DNA of 64,000 nt from Larimichthys crocea (GCF_000972845.2 NC_040016.1:12730701-12794700); one strand, 5' to 3'. Shown: positions 48,701 to 62,385, counted from the stretch's first letter. Notes: generated by a model from the letters alone, not told the origin. A program made the numbers and translations.

Positions 48701-51700
48701 GGAGAGAAAAAAAAAGGAGGATGAGAAAGTGGAAGGGTTGTATAAAAAGTGAAAAGTAGGGCTGGTACAGCTTGTGGTTTCCAGGGGCTTCATCTTGAAA
48801 AGGAATTGTAGAAAACTGCTGAGTATAAAATAAAAATTAGCTCATATGGTACTGAAAAATAACTCCCATAAACTTGTGCTATGTAGTGCAACAGCTTTGG
48901 TGAAGCAGTGCACGGTGAAAAATTAAGACTTACAGGAACGTGTGAAAACATCTTCCACACACTGCAGCAGCAGAAAGGTGCGTGAAGGTGTTGTAATAAA
49001 AAATTAACAGTGCCATGAGATCAAATGAGCACATGTTACAAGATCCTAATATATCCTCCCATGCCTGGGAGGCACCGTTAGCTGTATTGTACCCATTGTG
49101 CAGCTGTTGGCATGGAGACCTCCAACACAGACATGACTGTGACACGGTTATCCTAACATATTGTCACACTCATGCCATCTCTGCGCCGGCTAATCTATCT
49201 GCAGTGTGTAAACCTGCGTTAAACAGCCAATTTCCTCCCGAGCAGAAAAAAAAACTTTGCCAGGAAGCCCATTGTCATGGAGCCATCTCTCTCACACACT
49301 ACTCCTCTGCATGGCGAGCTCACGGGGGACCTGACCGCAGCACTCACATCCTTGCATCACATCCTCCTGTTTTGAAAGGAAATGGTAGGACGTTCAATGG
49401 GCCACAGTGGGAGCCGGGGAGGAAGGCTCGACGAGTGGGCTGACTTAAGCAGGTGGCTCTGCAGGTGAAAAGATAACGACGAAGAAATGAAAACCATGAC
49501 ATTAATATGACACTAAGTATGTTAAGTAGTAAGTAGGTGGATAAGTAGCTATTGGATCGAGATGACAAAGTCAGAGGTGGTAACAAAACAGTATGTGGTT
49601 GCATATAAACACAACAAAAATCTGCAAAATGCAAAAGTCAAAGTGAAAGCTGGCATTTCAAAAACAATAAGAACACTCGAGACGAAACTTCACTTTCAAG
49701 TCTGACAGACGAATGCCCGGCAGAATAAATCTGTGCTCCGTCTTCATCAGCTTTAATGCAATTCTCTTTGAACAGGAAGTAGGAGTTGAGTGAGATTTTT
49801 CTTTCTTTCTTTTTTTTTTTTTGGAGGCTGTACATTGTCATGTACGAGTAGCTATGATTCCTTCCCACTGTGTCTCCCATCATTGGTGGCTGTCTTAGTC
49901 TGGAAGACAAATGACCCCGTAGCTTAAAACCTGCAATGCAGTCTGATCCAGATTCCTCATGTTCAACAAGATCTTTTTGTTAGTAAGAGAAAGAAAAATG
50001 AAAGACAAATTATAGACATTGGGGATTTGTGATGAGCATATTTCACCATTTTTATCGACACTGCAACACAACAGTTACCCTGGGAAAAAAAAGCAGATTA
50101 ACTAGTAATAAAAATGAATAATATCACCATTCAACAGTCTCTGTGTAATCAGCACATCACATGGTGCACATAGTAAACATTATACCACTGTGAGCATGTT
50201 CGCGTACTGACATAAGCATTTAGCACAAAGCACCTCTGTCTCTCTGTGCATCTCAGAATAACCTCGAGCTATTAGCTATTCCAATGAGTTCCAAATGCTT
50301 TATTTAGATTACAGAGTAACTTAACACCACCTGAAAATCTTGCTCTTGGTTTTGCTCCACCACCAGCGGTCTGAAGCTCCAGTGTGTTTTAATTTTGTGG
50401 CATCTAGTTGTGTAGTTGCTGATTGCAACCCCCTCACTTTGTCCTCTTCTTCCTAGCATGAAGGAAAGAAATATAGTGGAATATAGTGTTTAATTAGTTT
50501 GTTCTGGGCTACTGTAGAAACATGGCAGTCTGTAGATATAAAAGGCAACATAACAATTCTTATTTTTAGGTGATTACACACTAATGAAAACATATTTATG
50601 CATATTATGCTCATATTATGTAGACAGAACCCCCACACTTTGTTTGTTCATCCCTCTGCAGTGGTCTGCAGACCTGGGTGTGGCTGCAGGTTCAACAGAA
50701 CATATCTAAACATACTCTTGACTTGTAGTCTCTAGTTATATATAATTATATTATAGCTATATCATATAATATCACCAGATCTGAAGACAAATAAGGTATG
50801 GAGACACAGAGGTATCATAATGTACAGTTACATTACTGACATCAAGCTATTTGGTGGAATATTTTGTTACTGCTTACCAGCTTTAATGGACAGGATGTTT
50901 GTCGTGAACCTCCTGCATGTGGTAAATGAGTGCCAATTGCCTGAAGCAGCGTCAGTCTTATACATGTCTCTCTGGTGTATCGTAGTTTACTTCATCAAGC
51001 CTGGCACAGAGCTGCATGGAATTGCATTTTTATGAATAGGGCAGAAGCACCGTACACAGCAATCAAGAGAGAGTGCAGTGATATTTCACACTGACAGCAT
51101 GAGTATAGTGCAGCACTCTTCCAAGCGCCCAACCCCGCACACACACACACCCATAAACTACATCCAGCCATAAACTATACTGTCATGGCACAGGGGCAAA
51201 TAAACACATCTCTCCATCCCACTGAATAAAGAAAAATCTGGCCTGTGGATCAAATCCAACATACAGATTGCATTTAATTCATAACCCCATCCATCAACAT
51301 GATATCCCCATGTGTTATGTGAGGATCCAGACCACAAGACATCCCGGCTCTTTTGAGTTTGTTTCCAATGCCAGAGGCACGTTTCTGTTACACACCGTCT
51401 GTCCAGTGGGTTTGATAGCTCATTAATGTATGTGATTATGATGGATGGGGTCTGGACAAAAATAATCTCAGCAGACAAACACAGGCCAGATGAGACTGTT
51501 CATGATGGTGTTCATGATGACAAACGCGCCATCAGGAATTCAGAGATGGTTCAGTCTATCCACCCAAGCTAATAAACCACTTTTCAGTCTTAATACTGGG
51601 TGATGTTCAAGAAACAGTTTTATTACTAAACTCATTATTTTGTAAGGTTTAATTTTCAAAGCTGCTATAGCGGGAGTCATGACTATGAATCAATTCTCAA

Positions 51701-54429
51701 GTTCCTCAAACATTACTTTATTTGGAGGGATTTATTTCACACATAAATTATACTAAAAACATCTTGAAAGTTTCTGTAGCCAAGTTTGTACTGTCATAAC
51801 TTTGGGAATTAGGATTTTGTTTTGTTTTTTAATCCAATTTGCTTCTGAATATGTACTTATGTTGGTTGGCTTGTTGATAAAGTTTTTTTTTACATTTGTA
51901 GGTTTCTATTTATGTTCTTGTCTGGTTTTGTGCTTTATCCTCTTAATGAAAAACACATTAAATGTGTTGCTGCCACAGAGTATCACAAAAGTACAGCACA
52001 CTGTATTATGAATAATTAGGTTGTGTGGACAATACAGAACAAGTTCTTTTTTTTCCATTGCCCTTGTGACATTTGTCCTACTGTGATTTATGACTGTAAT
52101 ATATGAGTGACCTTATGCATAACTTTGGCCAATGATAAACTAAAGATAAAGCAGTAACACTTTAGCTACAATATGCTGCTTAGCAAGGAAATAGGAAGAT
52201 GAGAGGAAGCCAGGCTCATGACAAAAAAACACGATTGTTGTTCAAAGTATAATCGACTTGATGTCTTAAAAACTGCAGCTTTAAATGTCACATAGGTCTG
52301 AAAGCAGATCTAAGTAACAAACTACTCTTACACAGTTTTCTTCCTTTTCCATGTTAAGCTACATAAAGTGAAGCTACACAGCAGAGGTAAGAATTTAAGG
52401 TACTGTGTGACTCACATATCAACCTCCCTGACAAGCACTCTGCTCCCAAAATAGATACAGATCTCGCAGCGACTAGCAAGCCAACGATGGCCGTGGCCTC
52501 CGAGTAAAAGCTTGCTGACCTGCAGAGCAAAGACAGCGACTTCAAATCTGATTTATGTCAAGAAGTATGTACTATCAAATTCAAATAAAATGGAAACTAA
52601 AATTCCTTTTTTTGATAATCAGGCCGGTCCCTTGGGGGCTGTAAGTGGAGAAGGCAAACGGAAAACATAATGTGGAAAACTTTATTACAGCCGTAATGGA
52701 AGGGGCATCTACTACATTAAAAAAGGTCTCAGATTAAAAAAAGCCTACAAGGAGTCAGACCCAGCTCACTGCAATCTCTCTCTACATCCACAAAATAACT
52801 CTTGATGTTTATGTAACTAGTTAACTATAATAATGTAGAAATACATGGCTTGAATCTTGAAAACTCTTTCGATTGAGGATAGAAATTTAAACGGGTGCAA
52901 ATAGTCTTATGATGTCGAGTTTGATCAGTGTTAGACCATTTCCTCACATTCAATTTCTATCCCCTCTCTTTATAGCCACATACTGCAGAGGTGGGAGTAA
53001 GAGGGAACCTTGTAAGCCAAAAAACAATAAACGCTTTACACAAATTGAAAAACTTTTTTTTTATTATGTCAATTACAGCAATGTTTTACTTGAGGTCATT
53101 TGGGATTTTTTTGTCTTTGTTCATCCTTAAATACATAATCTTGATGCTGAAAGGCAAAACATGAAGATTTCTCGTGGAAATATAAATTAGCTTCAAATCA
53201 TATTGTTCAATTTACTTTCCTGTAACATGCTACAAGCGTTTAAGCACTGGCTGCTATCTCCGTCATACAACTGGGTAGAGTGAAAAATGGGGAACTTTAA
53301 ACTAAAAATGAAGAAGCGTTTCAGTTACATTAGTGTGGCATGACTCATGAAATAAAACGACACATGAAACAACTTTTCATACGTCCACTTATAACGGACA
53401 AAAACAACAACAAAAAAAAATACAAAACGCTGCGGCTTCATTCGTTTGAGGATTTGAGTCATTATCATGCAGTTAGCATATAAAAGTTGGTTCATGTGTC
53501 ATTTAAACATCAAAATACTTAACGGAGACAAGCAATTTAGAGATTTGTAAGCAGAAAGTCTGCATCTGTCTGAATGATTTGAACAAATTTACCAGTGTCT
53601 GCAAAGTGCAACAGACCAGAATACATTCCATTATTCACCATTTAATTAAACCAATCTCAATGATCAAGCTAGAAATTTTGGCAGTTTGTTTTAAAGTGCT
53701 GTGGGAACACTGGGCTGAATGAGTGATATTAAAAATCATTTGTCATGACGGACATCATTTTAAAAAGGAGACTACAACATAATTGCCATCATTTAACAGC
53801 TGGAATTACCTGCTAATCATCAGATAAATGAAAAAAAAAAAAAGAGTCTGAGAAAGCAAGTAAAAACATGAGACATACTTGAGATTTAGACCAAAGGAAT
53901 AGCTGTCAGGCCTCACATCCAATCATAACCATACGCATACTTACCACATACATATACAGTGTTCCTGAGGACCAATTGTTGCAGTAAACAACTGCCATTT
54001 TCATTTTTGTTACCCAAACAAAAATATGCCAATAAGATATATTCTACAATATAATGACTACAGAAATTTAAATCAAACATACATACTTTGCAAATCATGT
54101 ATAAACTAAAGTAGGTGCCCATTGGGAGAGACATGGAAATTGGCTTAATCTAGTTTATACTCTATTCAGCACATGCATTAAGAGACTCTGGAAACATCCA
54201 AAAATCTAAACAACCAAATGGGGAAAATATGGAACGAAAGAATAAACAAGTTTCCCTAACCCTAACTGATACGTGATTGCCATTTGCAATATATCAGCTT
54301 CCCAACATATTGGAGCCCTAATGTTACTGTTTTGGGTCAAGTAATGACTCGTTTTTGTATATATTAACTCATTGTCATTTACAGATTCTTTTTTCTTCTT
54401 TTTTTTGCAAGGCTGGCTAAAATCGAGGC
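48701..54429. other. Intergenic region between PRDM2 3' end and the downstream gene
   Basis: No coding exon or RNA gene is convincing. A fragment of the fish repeat seen at 33950 lies near 50190-50285. The open frame at 51158-51478 (minus) has no recognisable domain. Further PRDM2 3'-terminal exons could lie here, but I could not recognise one. Confidence 0.4.
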
Positions 54430-54437
54430 TCAGTTCA

Positions 54438-54666
54438 GTTTATTACATTGATGGAAGATAAAAGAGAGTTCCCTCCTCAAATCCAGCAAAAGGCAGTCGA
54501 GATAAGCAGACTTCACTTGTTTTGAGTGAACGAGCCCACCACAAAAGATTAACCTCAGTGCTGTCAGTGCCTTGATTAGTCCAGAGCATTGCCTGAGAGG
54601 TGAGCACCGTATTCTCAGGACTGAAGAGCTCAACAATGTCCACGTGGCTCACTTCATCAGCACCTC
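54438..54666 (-). CDS. prdm2: Probable PRDM2 terminal exon (short tail plus 3' UTR)
   Basis: The acceptor TTCGTTACAG precedes 54666. Continuing in phase 0 from the large exon gives E-V-L-M-K and then TGA (54649-54651), so only 18 nt are coding. A canonical AATAAA is at 54438-54443, about 225 nt downstream, giving a compact terminal exon. This tail is much shorter than the mammalian C-terminus I remember, so the true last exon may lie elsewhere. A second frame is open for about 73 codons from 54664 to a stop that overlaps the poly(A) signal, but it does not match the phase of the upstream donor. Confidence 0.4.
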
Positions 54667-55202
54667 CTGTAACGAACGAGACACAAAGTGATGAGCAATG
54701 TAGAGATGCACCGATTCATAAATTAATCGATTAATTAATTCACATTAAAAATGGCGAAAAATGCCACAAATTTAGTGGTCAAAAGGTTTTTCAAAATAAA
54801 ACAACAATTAAATAATACAGACACATACTGTACGTGTTATCGTCATGGGAAATCCATGTGTCTATCCGAAATGTTAACTTTTCATGAGGCTTTTAGCTTT
54901 GTTGCTAAGCATTTCTTTAATTTTCCAGTGTTTTTTATTGTTTATTTAAGTATGAATCCATTTTTCCTCAACATAAATAATTACAATAATCAACATTTTC
55001 AAATGTGCCTACTTGTTTTTAAAGAATTGTGCCCAAGATAGAAACTAAGCAGGACAATTTGCAGTTAAAAAATAAAAAAAAGTTGTGTGCACTCTTTGGT
55101 GGATAAACTGTAATGTTGATACTTTAGCAATTACGTTGATAAATCTGCAACATGCCTGGCAAACAAGAGAAACAAAGCAACAAACACTGGATAATGTCTC
55201 AC
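54667..55202 (-). other. Last PRDM2 intron (predicted)
   Basis: A 536-bp interval bounded by GTGAGA after the large exon and TTACAG before the predicted terminal exon. Around 54705-54745 there is a short 'gattaattaatt'-type repeat fragment. Confidence 0.4.
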
Positions 55203-58200
55203 CTGAGTCTCTTTTGGCTCTTGAATTGGTGGATCCTCAGTTTTCACCTCAGCAGAAGGAGCGGCGTTGGCCATTTGTAAGCTCCTGGTGACTGGACCAC
55301 CTACTCTGTCCCTCGTTCGAAGGGAGAAGCGCTCCTCTTTCTTCAGCTGTTGTGATGGCGGTGATTTGGCCTCTGCTAATCTCTTGGGTGCTGCCTCCTT
55401 GCCCATACGCTGCATTCTGATGGCAGGCCGTTGTTGTGCAGTGTCACTGGGAGTGTCCAGGGCTGACGGGGTGGGAGGTAGAGACTGAACATGGCCCTTC
55501 TTAGTTTTTTTGCTAACAGAAACTGGTGCTGGGAACGAGGCGGGCCTCTTTAGTCGGCCCAGTGTAGCAGCCGTTTTTCCTTTGCTTGGCTGGGAGGGTT
55601 CAGGGTCTGATGCACCAGAGCTACGAGCTCTGGTCTTTCCCAGAGGTTTTTGCTCTGTCTCTCTCTGCTGTATGTCATAGTCTAAAGCCTTCTTCCTAAG
55701 ATTTGTGTTTCTATCCTCTTTTTTCACCTCTGCAAGACCTTTTCTGCCCTTTTTAACAACAGGCTTCATGGGACAGCTGAACACCATGTGTTTACTGAGA
55801 CTTGCAGGATAAGTAAACTCCCGACTGCAGTGGGGGCAAACGTTTGAGGGCAGCTCTTCTTCTACTTTAACGGTACCCTTCTTTGCAAAAGTGGCAGCTT
55901 TATTCTTCTGTGAAATCGCCTTCTGGACCAGCTGGTTTTTCTTCTTACTCAGGGCGCTCATTTTTGTTTTACCAGTATCTTGATTAAAGTTAAGTCTCTT
56001 TGGCTGACCCATTCTACGGAAAGCACTCTGGCCTGCAGTGGCTGCTGAGGGTGACACCACACCGTTCGGACTCTTCACTATTTGCTTGAGGGGGATGGGG
56101 TTTTTCTTGGGAGTGTATCGCTTCTTATCGCTAGCGTTGGCACAGGCCAAGATGTGCTGGTGCAGTTCGGGCATGTTGTCAAAACTGTTGCCACACTTGG
56201 TGCAGCGAATGGCAGTGCTGAACGTTTGTGGTATGTTGTGGGTGGTAAAGTTGGTAGCGGAGGCCACAGATGCAGCATGGGAACGGCTATGATAAGGAAA
56301 AGGGGGTGGTTTATAACTGGGGTAGTGTTGATTAATGCCAAGACGCACATCTGGGCCTTTAGGCTTCGCTCCTTCTGAGGCCATGATCTTTATTGTAGTG
56401 TACAGCTCCTCATTGGGGTCCTCTGCCCCCTCCTCTGCATGATTACCATTAAGATCAGGCTCTTCTTTTGCTAAATCAGAGTCATTGTGTGGAGCAGCTT
56501 CATCAGTCATCTCTGGTGCTGGTGATGAGGGACTGCTCTCCTCTTTGGCTCTGGATGGATCTGTGTAGTTTTGCGGCCTAAGCTTGCCGCTTTCTACGGT
56601 CGTGTGCGAACACGTCTCGTTTGGATGCAGATCCTTTTGGTGCTGCTGGAGGTTACAGAGAAACGCAAACTCCTTGGAACAAACGGAGCACACAAAGATC
56701 CTGCCGACTCCATGTAGTGTTGTCCGGTGAGTCAGCAGGGCCGGGGCGTCACCAAACAGCTGCACACAGAATTCACACTTGAAGGGCCAGTCAGCAGCAT
56801 GCTCTGTGATATGTCCACTGAGCTCTTTGATGGAGTTGAACGGATCCTCGCAGACGTTACACACAAAGGTCTTGCAGTATGACGAGTCCATGTCCTCGGC
56901 CTCAGAGGTTTTATCAGACGGTTTATCGGGGGCAGACGGGTGAGGTGTAGACTCAACACTATCCTGAGGTGCATGATTCATGACTGACAACTCGTCTACG
57001 CAGTGCTGAGGCTCTTCCTTTATCTTAATCTGAGGGTGGGAAACCACTGATGGAGGTGGATCGTGTGATGTAGGAGGAGGAGATGATGAGGAAGATGAGG
57101 ATTCTGGCTGCGAGGAAAGAGCAGCAGGAGATTTCTTTGTTACAGACTCAAGATTTTGGTTCATTTTGCCATTTAGCAGACTGCTGCAAGTTGCAGTCAG
57201 AGAAACATCTCCTGCAGTGGGCAGATCTACCGACACCGACTCAGGGGGGCTTGATGTCACTGAAAAATTAAGGGGATCTTCAAGGGAAGTCTTCGGGGAG
57301 TCCAGTGGCTCAGGGTTATGGCTCTCTTCCTCCTCTCCATTTTCTTCAGCTGACAAAATCTCCTCGGAGTCTGACAGTGACTTGTGTTCCATTGATCTTG
57401 GAGACATTTTTGGCGAGAGGACAGGAAGAGGTCTCAGTGCAGCAGAGTCTGAAGGCTGAGAAAGAGGAGAGCTAGGCATAGTTGGCGGAGAAGGGATGGT
57501 AGGTAGTACAGGCGGAGGCGGTGTGGGGGATGTCACACTAGAGGCACTGGGGGAAGAAGGGTTCATGGTGACAGGGGTCAAAGAAGGCGGAGAGGGGTGG
57601 GCCGACTCTGATGCAACGTTTGGAGAGCGAGAATGAAAACAACTTAAGTTTGCCAACACCGCAGGGCCCTCTTCTCCTAGACCTACATACTCATTCATTA
57701 GCACCTTTTCAAGCATGCTAGTGTTAGGCTTTTTCTTTTTTGTCAGTGGCTGTGGTGCTGGACTTCCCTTTAACTCAGGCTCAATACTGCTCTTCCGATG
57801 CAAGCTTAAATCAAGAGCTGAATCCCCGTGCACCTTGTTCAAGCTGTCACACTTCCTACTGACAGAGTTTGACAGATCCAAGGGCTGCTGATTACAGGAG
57901 TTTCCGCCGCTATTGGAAGACGTTTGGCCATGCGTATTATTTCCAGAAAGGCTCTGGCTGTCTGAATCTTCCTTGTCATGTAGGCTCCCAAGAGGTGACA
58001 CGCTGCGGTTTTCCAGCTTTGGCACCTTAAGGGCGTATGAGCTCACCACCTCAGCTTTACAGCTCTCTGTTTTACATGCAGGGCTGAGCTGGGGAGAAGA
58101 CGGAGGAGAGGCTGTTCTTCTTTTAAACCTGCCCGATGCTCCTGGCAGCGGTGTGACTGACAGCGGCGAGGCCAGTCTATGGCTTTCTGTTATCAGGGTA

Positions 58201-59695
58201 ATGGCTGATTTCTGAATGTCTTGTGTCTGAAGGAGCTGTTTGAGCTTAGGTGAAAGATAAACGGTTTTCTCTCGTTGAAATGCTGATGAATCTGCAGCTT
58301 GTTGGAACAGCCCTCCAACTAACAAGTTGGACGAGGAAGATGTAGAGGAGGATGAAGACGATGAAGATGCTGTTTCGGTCTCCACTTTAAGGCTGGGAAC
58401 AAGTGGAGGCGTAGACGTTCTTCTTTTTCCTGCTGGCTGGCCGATGGTAGAGGCTTGCTTTGCAGCACTTGTTCTCGCCTCCACCTTCAGTGCCTGACTG
58501 ATCTGATTTGGGCTGATGATCACTGTGTCCAGACCGAACAGAGCTGCAGATCTGGAGTCCACCTCTATTACCTCACAGGTGCTCACCGAACTGGTGGACA
58601 CAATCTTTCCGTCAATGTAGAAGCTCAAATTCTCTGAAATGTTTTTGGATATATCGACGGTGTAATCGTCCCTGTCCGCCTCATCTTCCGTGTCCGCGCT
58701 GGGCACGTAGACGGTCGGAGGGCTGGTGCTGGGCGACTCATCGGGCTGCTGCTGTTGCTTCACTGATGCCTCTTGCAGCAGCATGCCTTTCCTGCGGACT
58801 CCCTTTGGTAACAAGTGCCGCTCGTGTATTCTGCGTTGGTGTCTGCGCATGTTGGTGTGTGTGCCAAATGCTTTATTACAGTACTTGCAGGGGTGGAGTT
58901 CCTTAGACTCCCCATTTTCATCTAGTATATAGGGACGGTCAGCATGAGGCCCCAACTCCTTTCTCTGCACCTCAGAGTTGTGCAGAGATCCTCCTGTAAA
59001 CTGGGAGCCAATGGCTATATAGTGACTACTTGGGCTGGTGCAGTCGGGACTTGAGGCGTCAGTCTGCACCACAGGACTGAGTAGACTGGCAGTACCGGCC
59101 AGAGAGCCAGGCCTTTTCTTAGGCCCGCTCTCGTGCCTCCTCTCGTGCCGCCGCCGCCCCACCTGTGAGCCGAAGGATTTACTGCAGTACCGGCACTTGA
59201 ACAGTTGAGTTTGCTGGTTAGTGATGGCATGAATGTGATTGTGACGTTCCAGACCCTGCCTAGTGGAGAAGTGGCGCTCACAGTGCTGACAGGGATAGGA
59301 CTCTCCGTGGGGATCAACCTCAAGGTCACCATCGGGGTCGGGGTCAAGGTCAAGATCAGGATCAACCTCTGGTTCTTGCCCTTCAAGAGAGGAAGACTCC
59401 GACTTTACCTGTGAATCTTTATGGCTTTCTTCCCCGCAGGTCAGCGACAGGCCGGGCTGCTTACTTTTTTGACTGGGAACAGTCGCAGCTGAACACTGAG
59501 CAGTTTGCTGCTGTACTTCACTCGGTTCCTCCAAATCATCCTCTTCCTCCTCTTCTTCGTCTTCCTCCTCCTCTTCCCCATTTCCCCTGCCTGTCATGAC
59601 TGCTGACATGTCTTCTCTATGGTCAGTGCTTCCCATGGGACGGGCTTCCTGGAGTTCCTGTGAGGCTAATGGCCTCTCATCCTCCTCCCTCAGAC
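55203..59695 (-). CDS. prdm2: PRDM2 (RIZ) giant zinc-finger exon
   Basis: One 4493-nt exon encodes about 1498 residues, bounded by acceptor TTTGCAG|GT and donor CTCAG|GTGAGA. After an acidic Glu/Asp-rich N-terminal stretch come an LTCGE motif (LxCxE type, RB-pocket binding; 59430-59444), three C2H2 fingers (exon residues about 134-292), a long Ser/Pro-rich middle with a PLDLS CtBP-type motif (57870-57884), three more C2H2 fingers (about 940-1020), and two C2HC-like fingers (about 1160-1185 and 1285-1310). Eight fingers in this order match PRDM2. Conserved blocks include FAFLCNLQQHQ and HNIPQTFSTAIRCTKCG. PRDM2 is a nuclear PR/SET lysine methyltransferase (H3K9) and transcriptional regulator. 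Open frame beyond 55203 is intron read-through and was excluded. Teleosts have two prdm2 paralogues; which one this is was not resolved. Confidence 0.96.
57870..57884 (-). other. CtBP-binding-type motif (PLDLS) in PRDM2
   Basis: The codons CCC TTG GAT CTG TCA encode P-L-D-L-S, preceded by N-Q-Q, in the position where the mammalian protein has the same motif. It indicates possible CtBP corepressor recruitment. Confidence 0.7.
59430..59444 (-). other. LxCxE (LTCGE) motif in PRDM2
   Basis: The codons CTG ACC TGC GGG GAA encode a canonical L-x-C-x-E, the retinoblastoma pocket-binding motif, just N-terminal to the first zinc finger and after the acidic stretch. Confidence 0.75.
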
Positions 59696-59852
59696 CTGCA
59701 AACAATTTATCAGGAGGGTCAAGTTCTGTTCTTTCAAACTATTTGAGGAATTTTAGTTAACACTATTAAAAATATATAGAAATATTCAATGAAATGGTGA
59801 ATGAAAAATGGAAACAGGCTGATTATCAAGAAGAAGAAGAAGAACTACTTAC
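59696..59852 (-). other. PRDM2 short intron
   Basis: A 157-bp intron with GTAAGT donor and TTTGCAG acceptor. It joins codon G|GT in phase. Confidence 0.9.
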
Positions 59853-59957
59853 CTTCCTCCCCATCCCACATCTCCTTGACAGTAAGTATGCTTACACTAG
59901 TCTTCTTGAATCCACCCAAACCAGCCTGTCTGGCTTTCTCCAGCAGCTTCCTTCTGG
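59853..59957 (-). CDS. prdm2: PRDM2 linker exon
   Basis: A 105-nt exon with acceptor TACTTGCAG and donor GAAG|GTAAGT. It starts with two bases of a split codon (G|CC, Ala) from the PR-domain exon and ends one base into a Gly codon completed by the large exon. It encodes a basic stretch RRKLLEKARQAGLGGFKK, then TSVSILTVKEMWDGEE, leading into the acidic region. A methionine near its end (VKEM) is one candidate start for a PR-less isoform. Both phase joins agree, which strongly supports the exon although no domain is present. Confidence 0.88.
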
Positions 59958-61327
59958 CTGCAAGTACAAACACACATCACTTTGCATCAGTCTTGAACAA
60001 AAGCAAACACAGTTTCAAATATCAAGTGTAGAAAACTGATAATATAATATCCTAACACGTTTCGGTTTTCCCCTCATTAACAGGATATTTCATGAGCGGA
60101 TTCTCCCTCCAGTGGACCAGTAAAAATGACAATTAGATCTATTAACAATAACAAAATATGAGAATTGTTTTTGTTTTGTTTTTTTAAAATCACATTTTTG
60201 TCCAAATAGTTGGCAAACAAACTCCAGTAATAAATAATAAGCCTGGAGGGATGCAAGTTTCATAACGTGACTTCAGACTTCAACAGATATGATTGTTTCT
60301 TGATAATTAATAGTCCCATTTAACTTAAATAATTTAACTTTTTCACCTCACATTGCTCAAATTACCACATCAAACTCTGGGTTGCCACCAGAAATAAGTA
60401 TAAAAACCCAGCAAGGAGACACGCGACCGCTTTGAAAGGAAAAACGTATGAGTCAACCTCACGCCGCATTCATAATTCGGAGCTCTCGTTCATCCGTAAT
60501 TGATAAATAAGATAAAGTGAGTGAGTGCCAGGCTATGCTTACCATGACACTATTTTAAATTTCCAAGCCATGTCTGACCCTGAGCCTTCCCTGGCACCTC
60601 CTCATCATTGAGTGTGTGTCAACAAGGTCACCTGACCTGGCCTACAAAGCCTAATTCATACCAGAGGAACACATGCTGCAGGTCAGTCATCTGACCAGCA
60701 TGGTCTGTTGAATCTACAGCAGCAGCACAGACACCCACACTAACAACTCTGCTAGCATCTTTTAAATAAGTTTTTTTTTTTTTAATCCAGCAGTCATTGC
60801 GAAAGCACACCAACTCTGGCATACATCAGTTTTTAACATGCATGGTGTTTGACATTATGAAGATAGGTAAGCCAACTTCATCGAGGCTGACTTTGCAGCA
60901 GAGCGCAGGGCTGCCAACAGCCACCACACTGCAGTATAGAGATAATGTGCCTGTAGCGTCACACAGAAAATTAAAAACAGGCTCTTCTTACAAGAAATGA
61001 CAAGCCCTACTTTTAAAAAAAACAAGAATCCACAACTTAGGACGGAAATGTTTAAAGATAAAATCTGTTTTCTAATGACATTTCAGGAGTTACGCGGACA
61101 GATTGAACAGCGGCTTTAAATTACATCAGCAAGCATCCATATGACATATTTATACAGGTTTATTGTATCGTGCTTGTGGCAGTACATTACAATAATTCTG
61201 CAAGGATTTCTTTACCATACGTTACAGCACGCACACTACACAATGTCCCTTTATCTTTCCTGACAGATATTTAAGACACACAAGTGAAACGAGAACCATC
61301 AAAAACATCCCACAACCGATAAGATCA

Positions 61328-61332
<5 letters not shown>

Positions 61333-61368
<36 letters not shown>

Positions 61369-61378
61369 CACACACACA
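61333..61378. repeat. CA microsatellite
   Basis: About 23 CA units with one G interruption. Confidence 0.95.
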
Positions 61379-62342
61379 GAATATGTACACTTAATATCAA
61401 TTTGCCCTCTTGTTTGTGGTCAAGCATTAAATTACACGCAGGATCCAAAACGTGTCCAAAGTTCATACAAATACCATGGATCGTATCTTTTATCCTTTGC
61501 TTTAGTACGTTTGAGTTTCAGAGGTCAGATGTTTTCATTTAACAATATGTTTGAGGAAAATCAACCGCCACACACATACACGACTTTCATTAGCACCCTG
61601 CCGCTACGACAGGCTGAGCACAGGAACTTTAGTTTGCTCAATACGTTTATTTTTGGAGTTTGACTGAGAGGTGTTTCTAACGATTCACAAATAGGACTTA
61701 TATCTTTGAAATAAGCTTTCACATGTGCTCATCTGAATTGTATTTTCTCAGTGCTTCCTAAAAACAATCCAAAGACTTTTAAATTCATCCATTTATTAAC
61801 TATACTTCAGATCTAGAGGCGGTATGAATGTGTAATTAATTAAAGTACAATGCTCTGCTTTCTAATATTATGACCTCAATAATAAACGTATAGTTACATT
61901 AATAACTGACAGTGTCAATCAAAACTGGAAAAAGTAGTCCTACTATTGACATACTGACTACAAAGATGGTTATAAATTATAAAATATCCTAATAAAGATT
62001 ATAGTTCAGGAATAAGGAATAAGTCAGCGAGGTACACTTACATGACCTTTATTAGCACATGACTATTACTGAACTTGCCTGAGAGGTGTTTGTAATGGGA
62101 AAAAAAAGAGATTTCTTTTGCATATTTATTAGTGAAAATACTTTTAAACGTACTAATCTAAATTTTCTCAGCTTCCTTAACACTAAAAACTATCCATTTA
62201 TTAACCACACTTCAGTCCATGTGCCTTTTGGCTGTGTGATCCAGAGGCTGTATGAATTTATTGTGGAAGTAATCCACTGAAAAGTGTCTTTTTTTAATTA
62301 GTTTTATTCTGGCTGCTTGGACCATAATGCTATCAAACCAGG

Positions 62343-62384
<42 letters not shown>

Positions 62385-62385
62385 T
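62343..62385. repeat. ATT trinucleotide repeat
   Basis: About 14 ATT units. A second shorter run occurs at 62462-62486. Confidence 0.95.

Noticed and set aside
54250..54275. Short telomere-like CCCTAACCCTAAC.
   Set aside because: Only about two repeats, expected by chance.
55131..55202. Continuation of the PRDM2 reading frame past 55203 to a stop.
   Set aside because: The sequence after CTCAG|GTGAGA looks intronic (hydrophobic, non-conserved); kept only as possible intron-retention product.
55267..59414. Many plus-strand and second-frame minus-strand open frames within the PRDM2 exon (for example 56082-56378, 57166-57459 and 59015-59386).
   Set aside because: They are antisense or out-of-frame shadows of the long PRDM2 coding exon and have no independent motifs.
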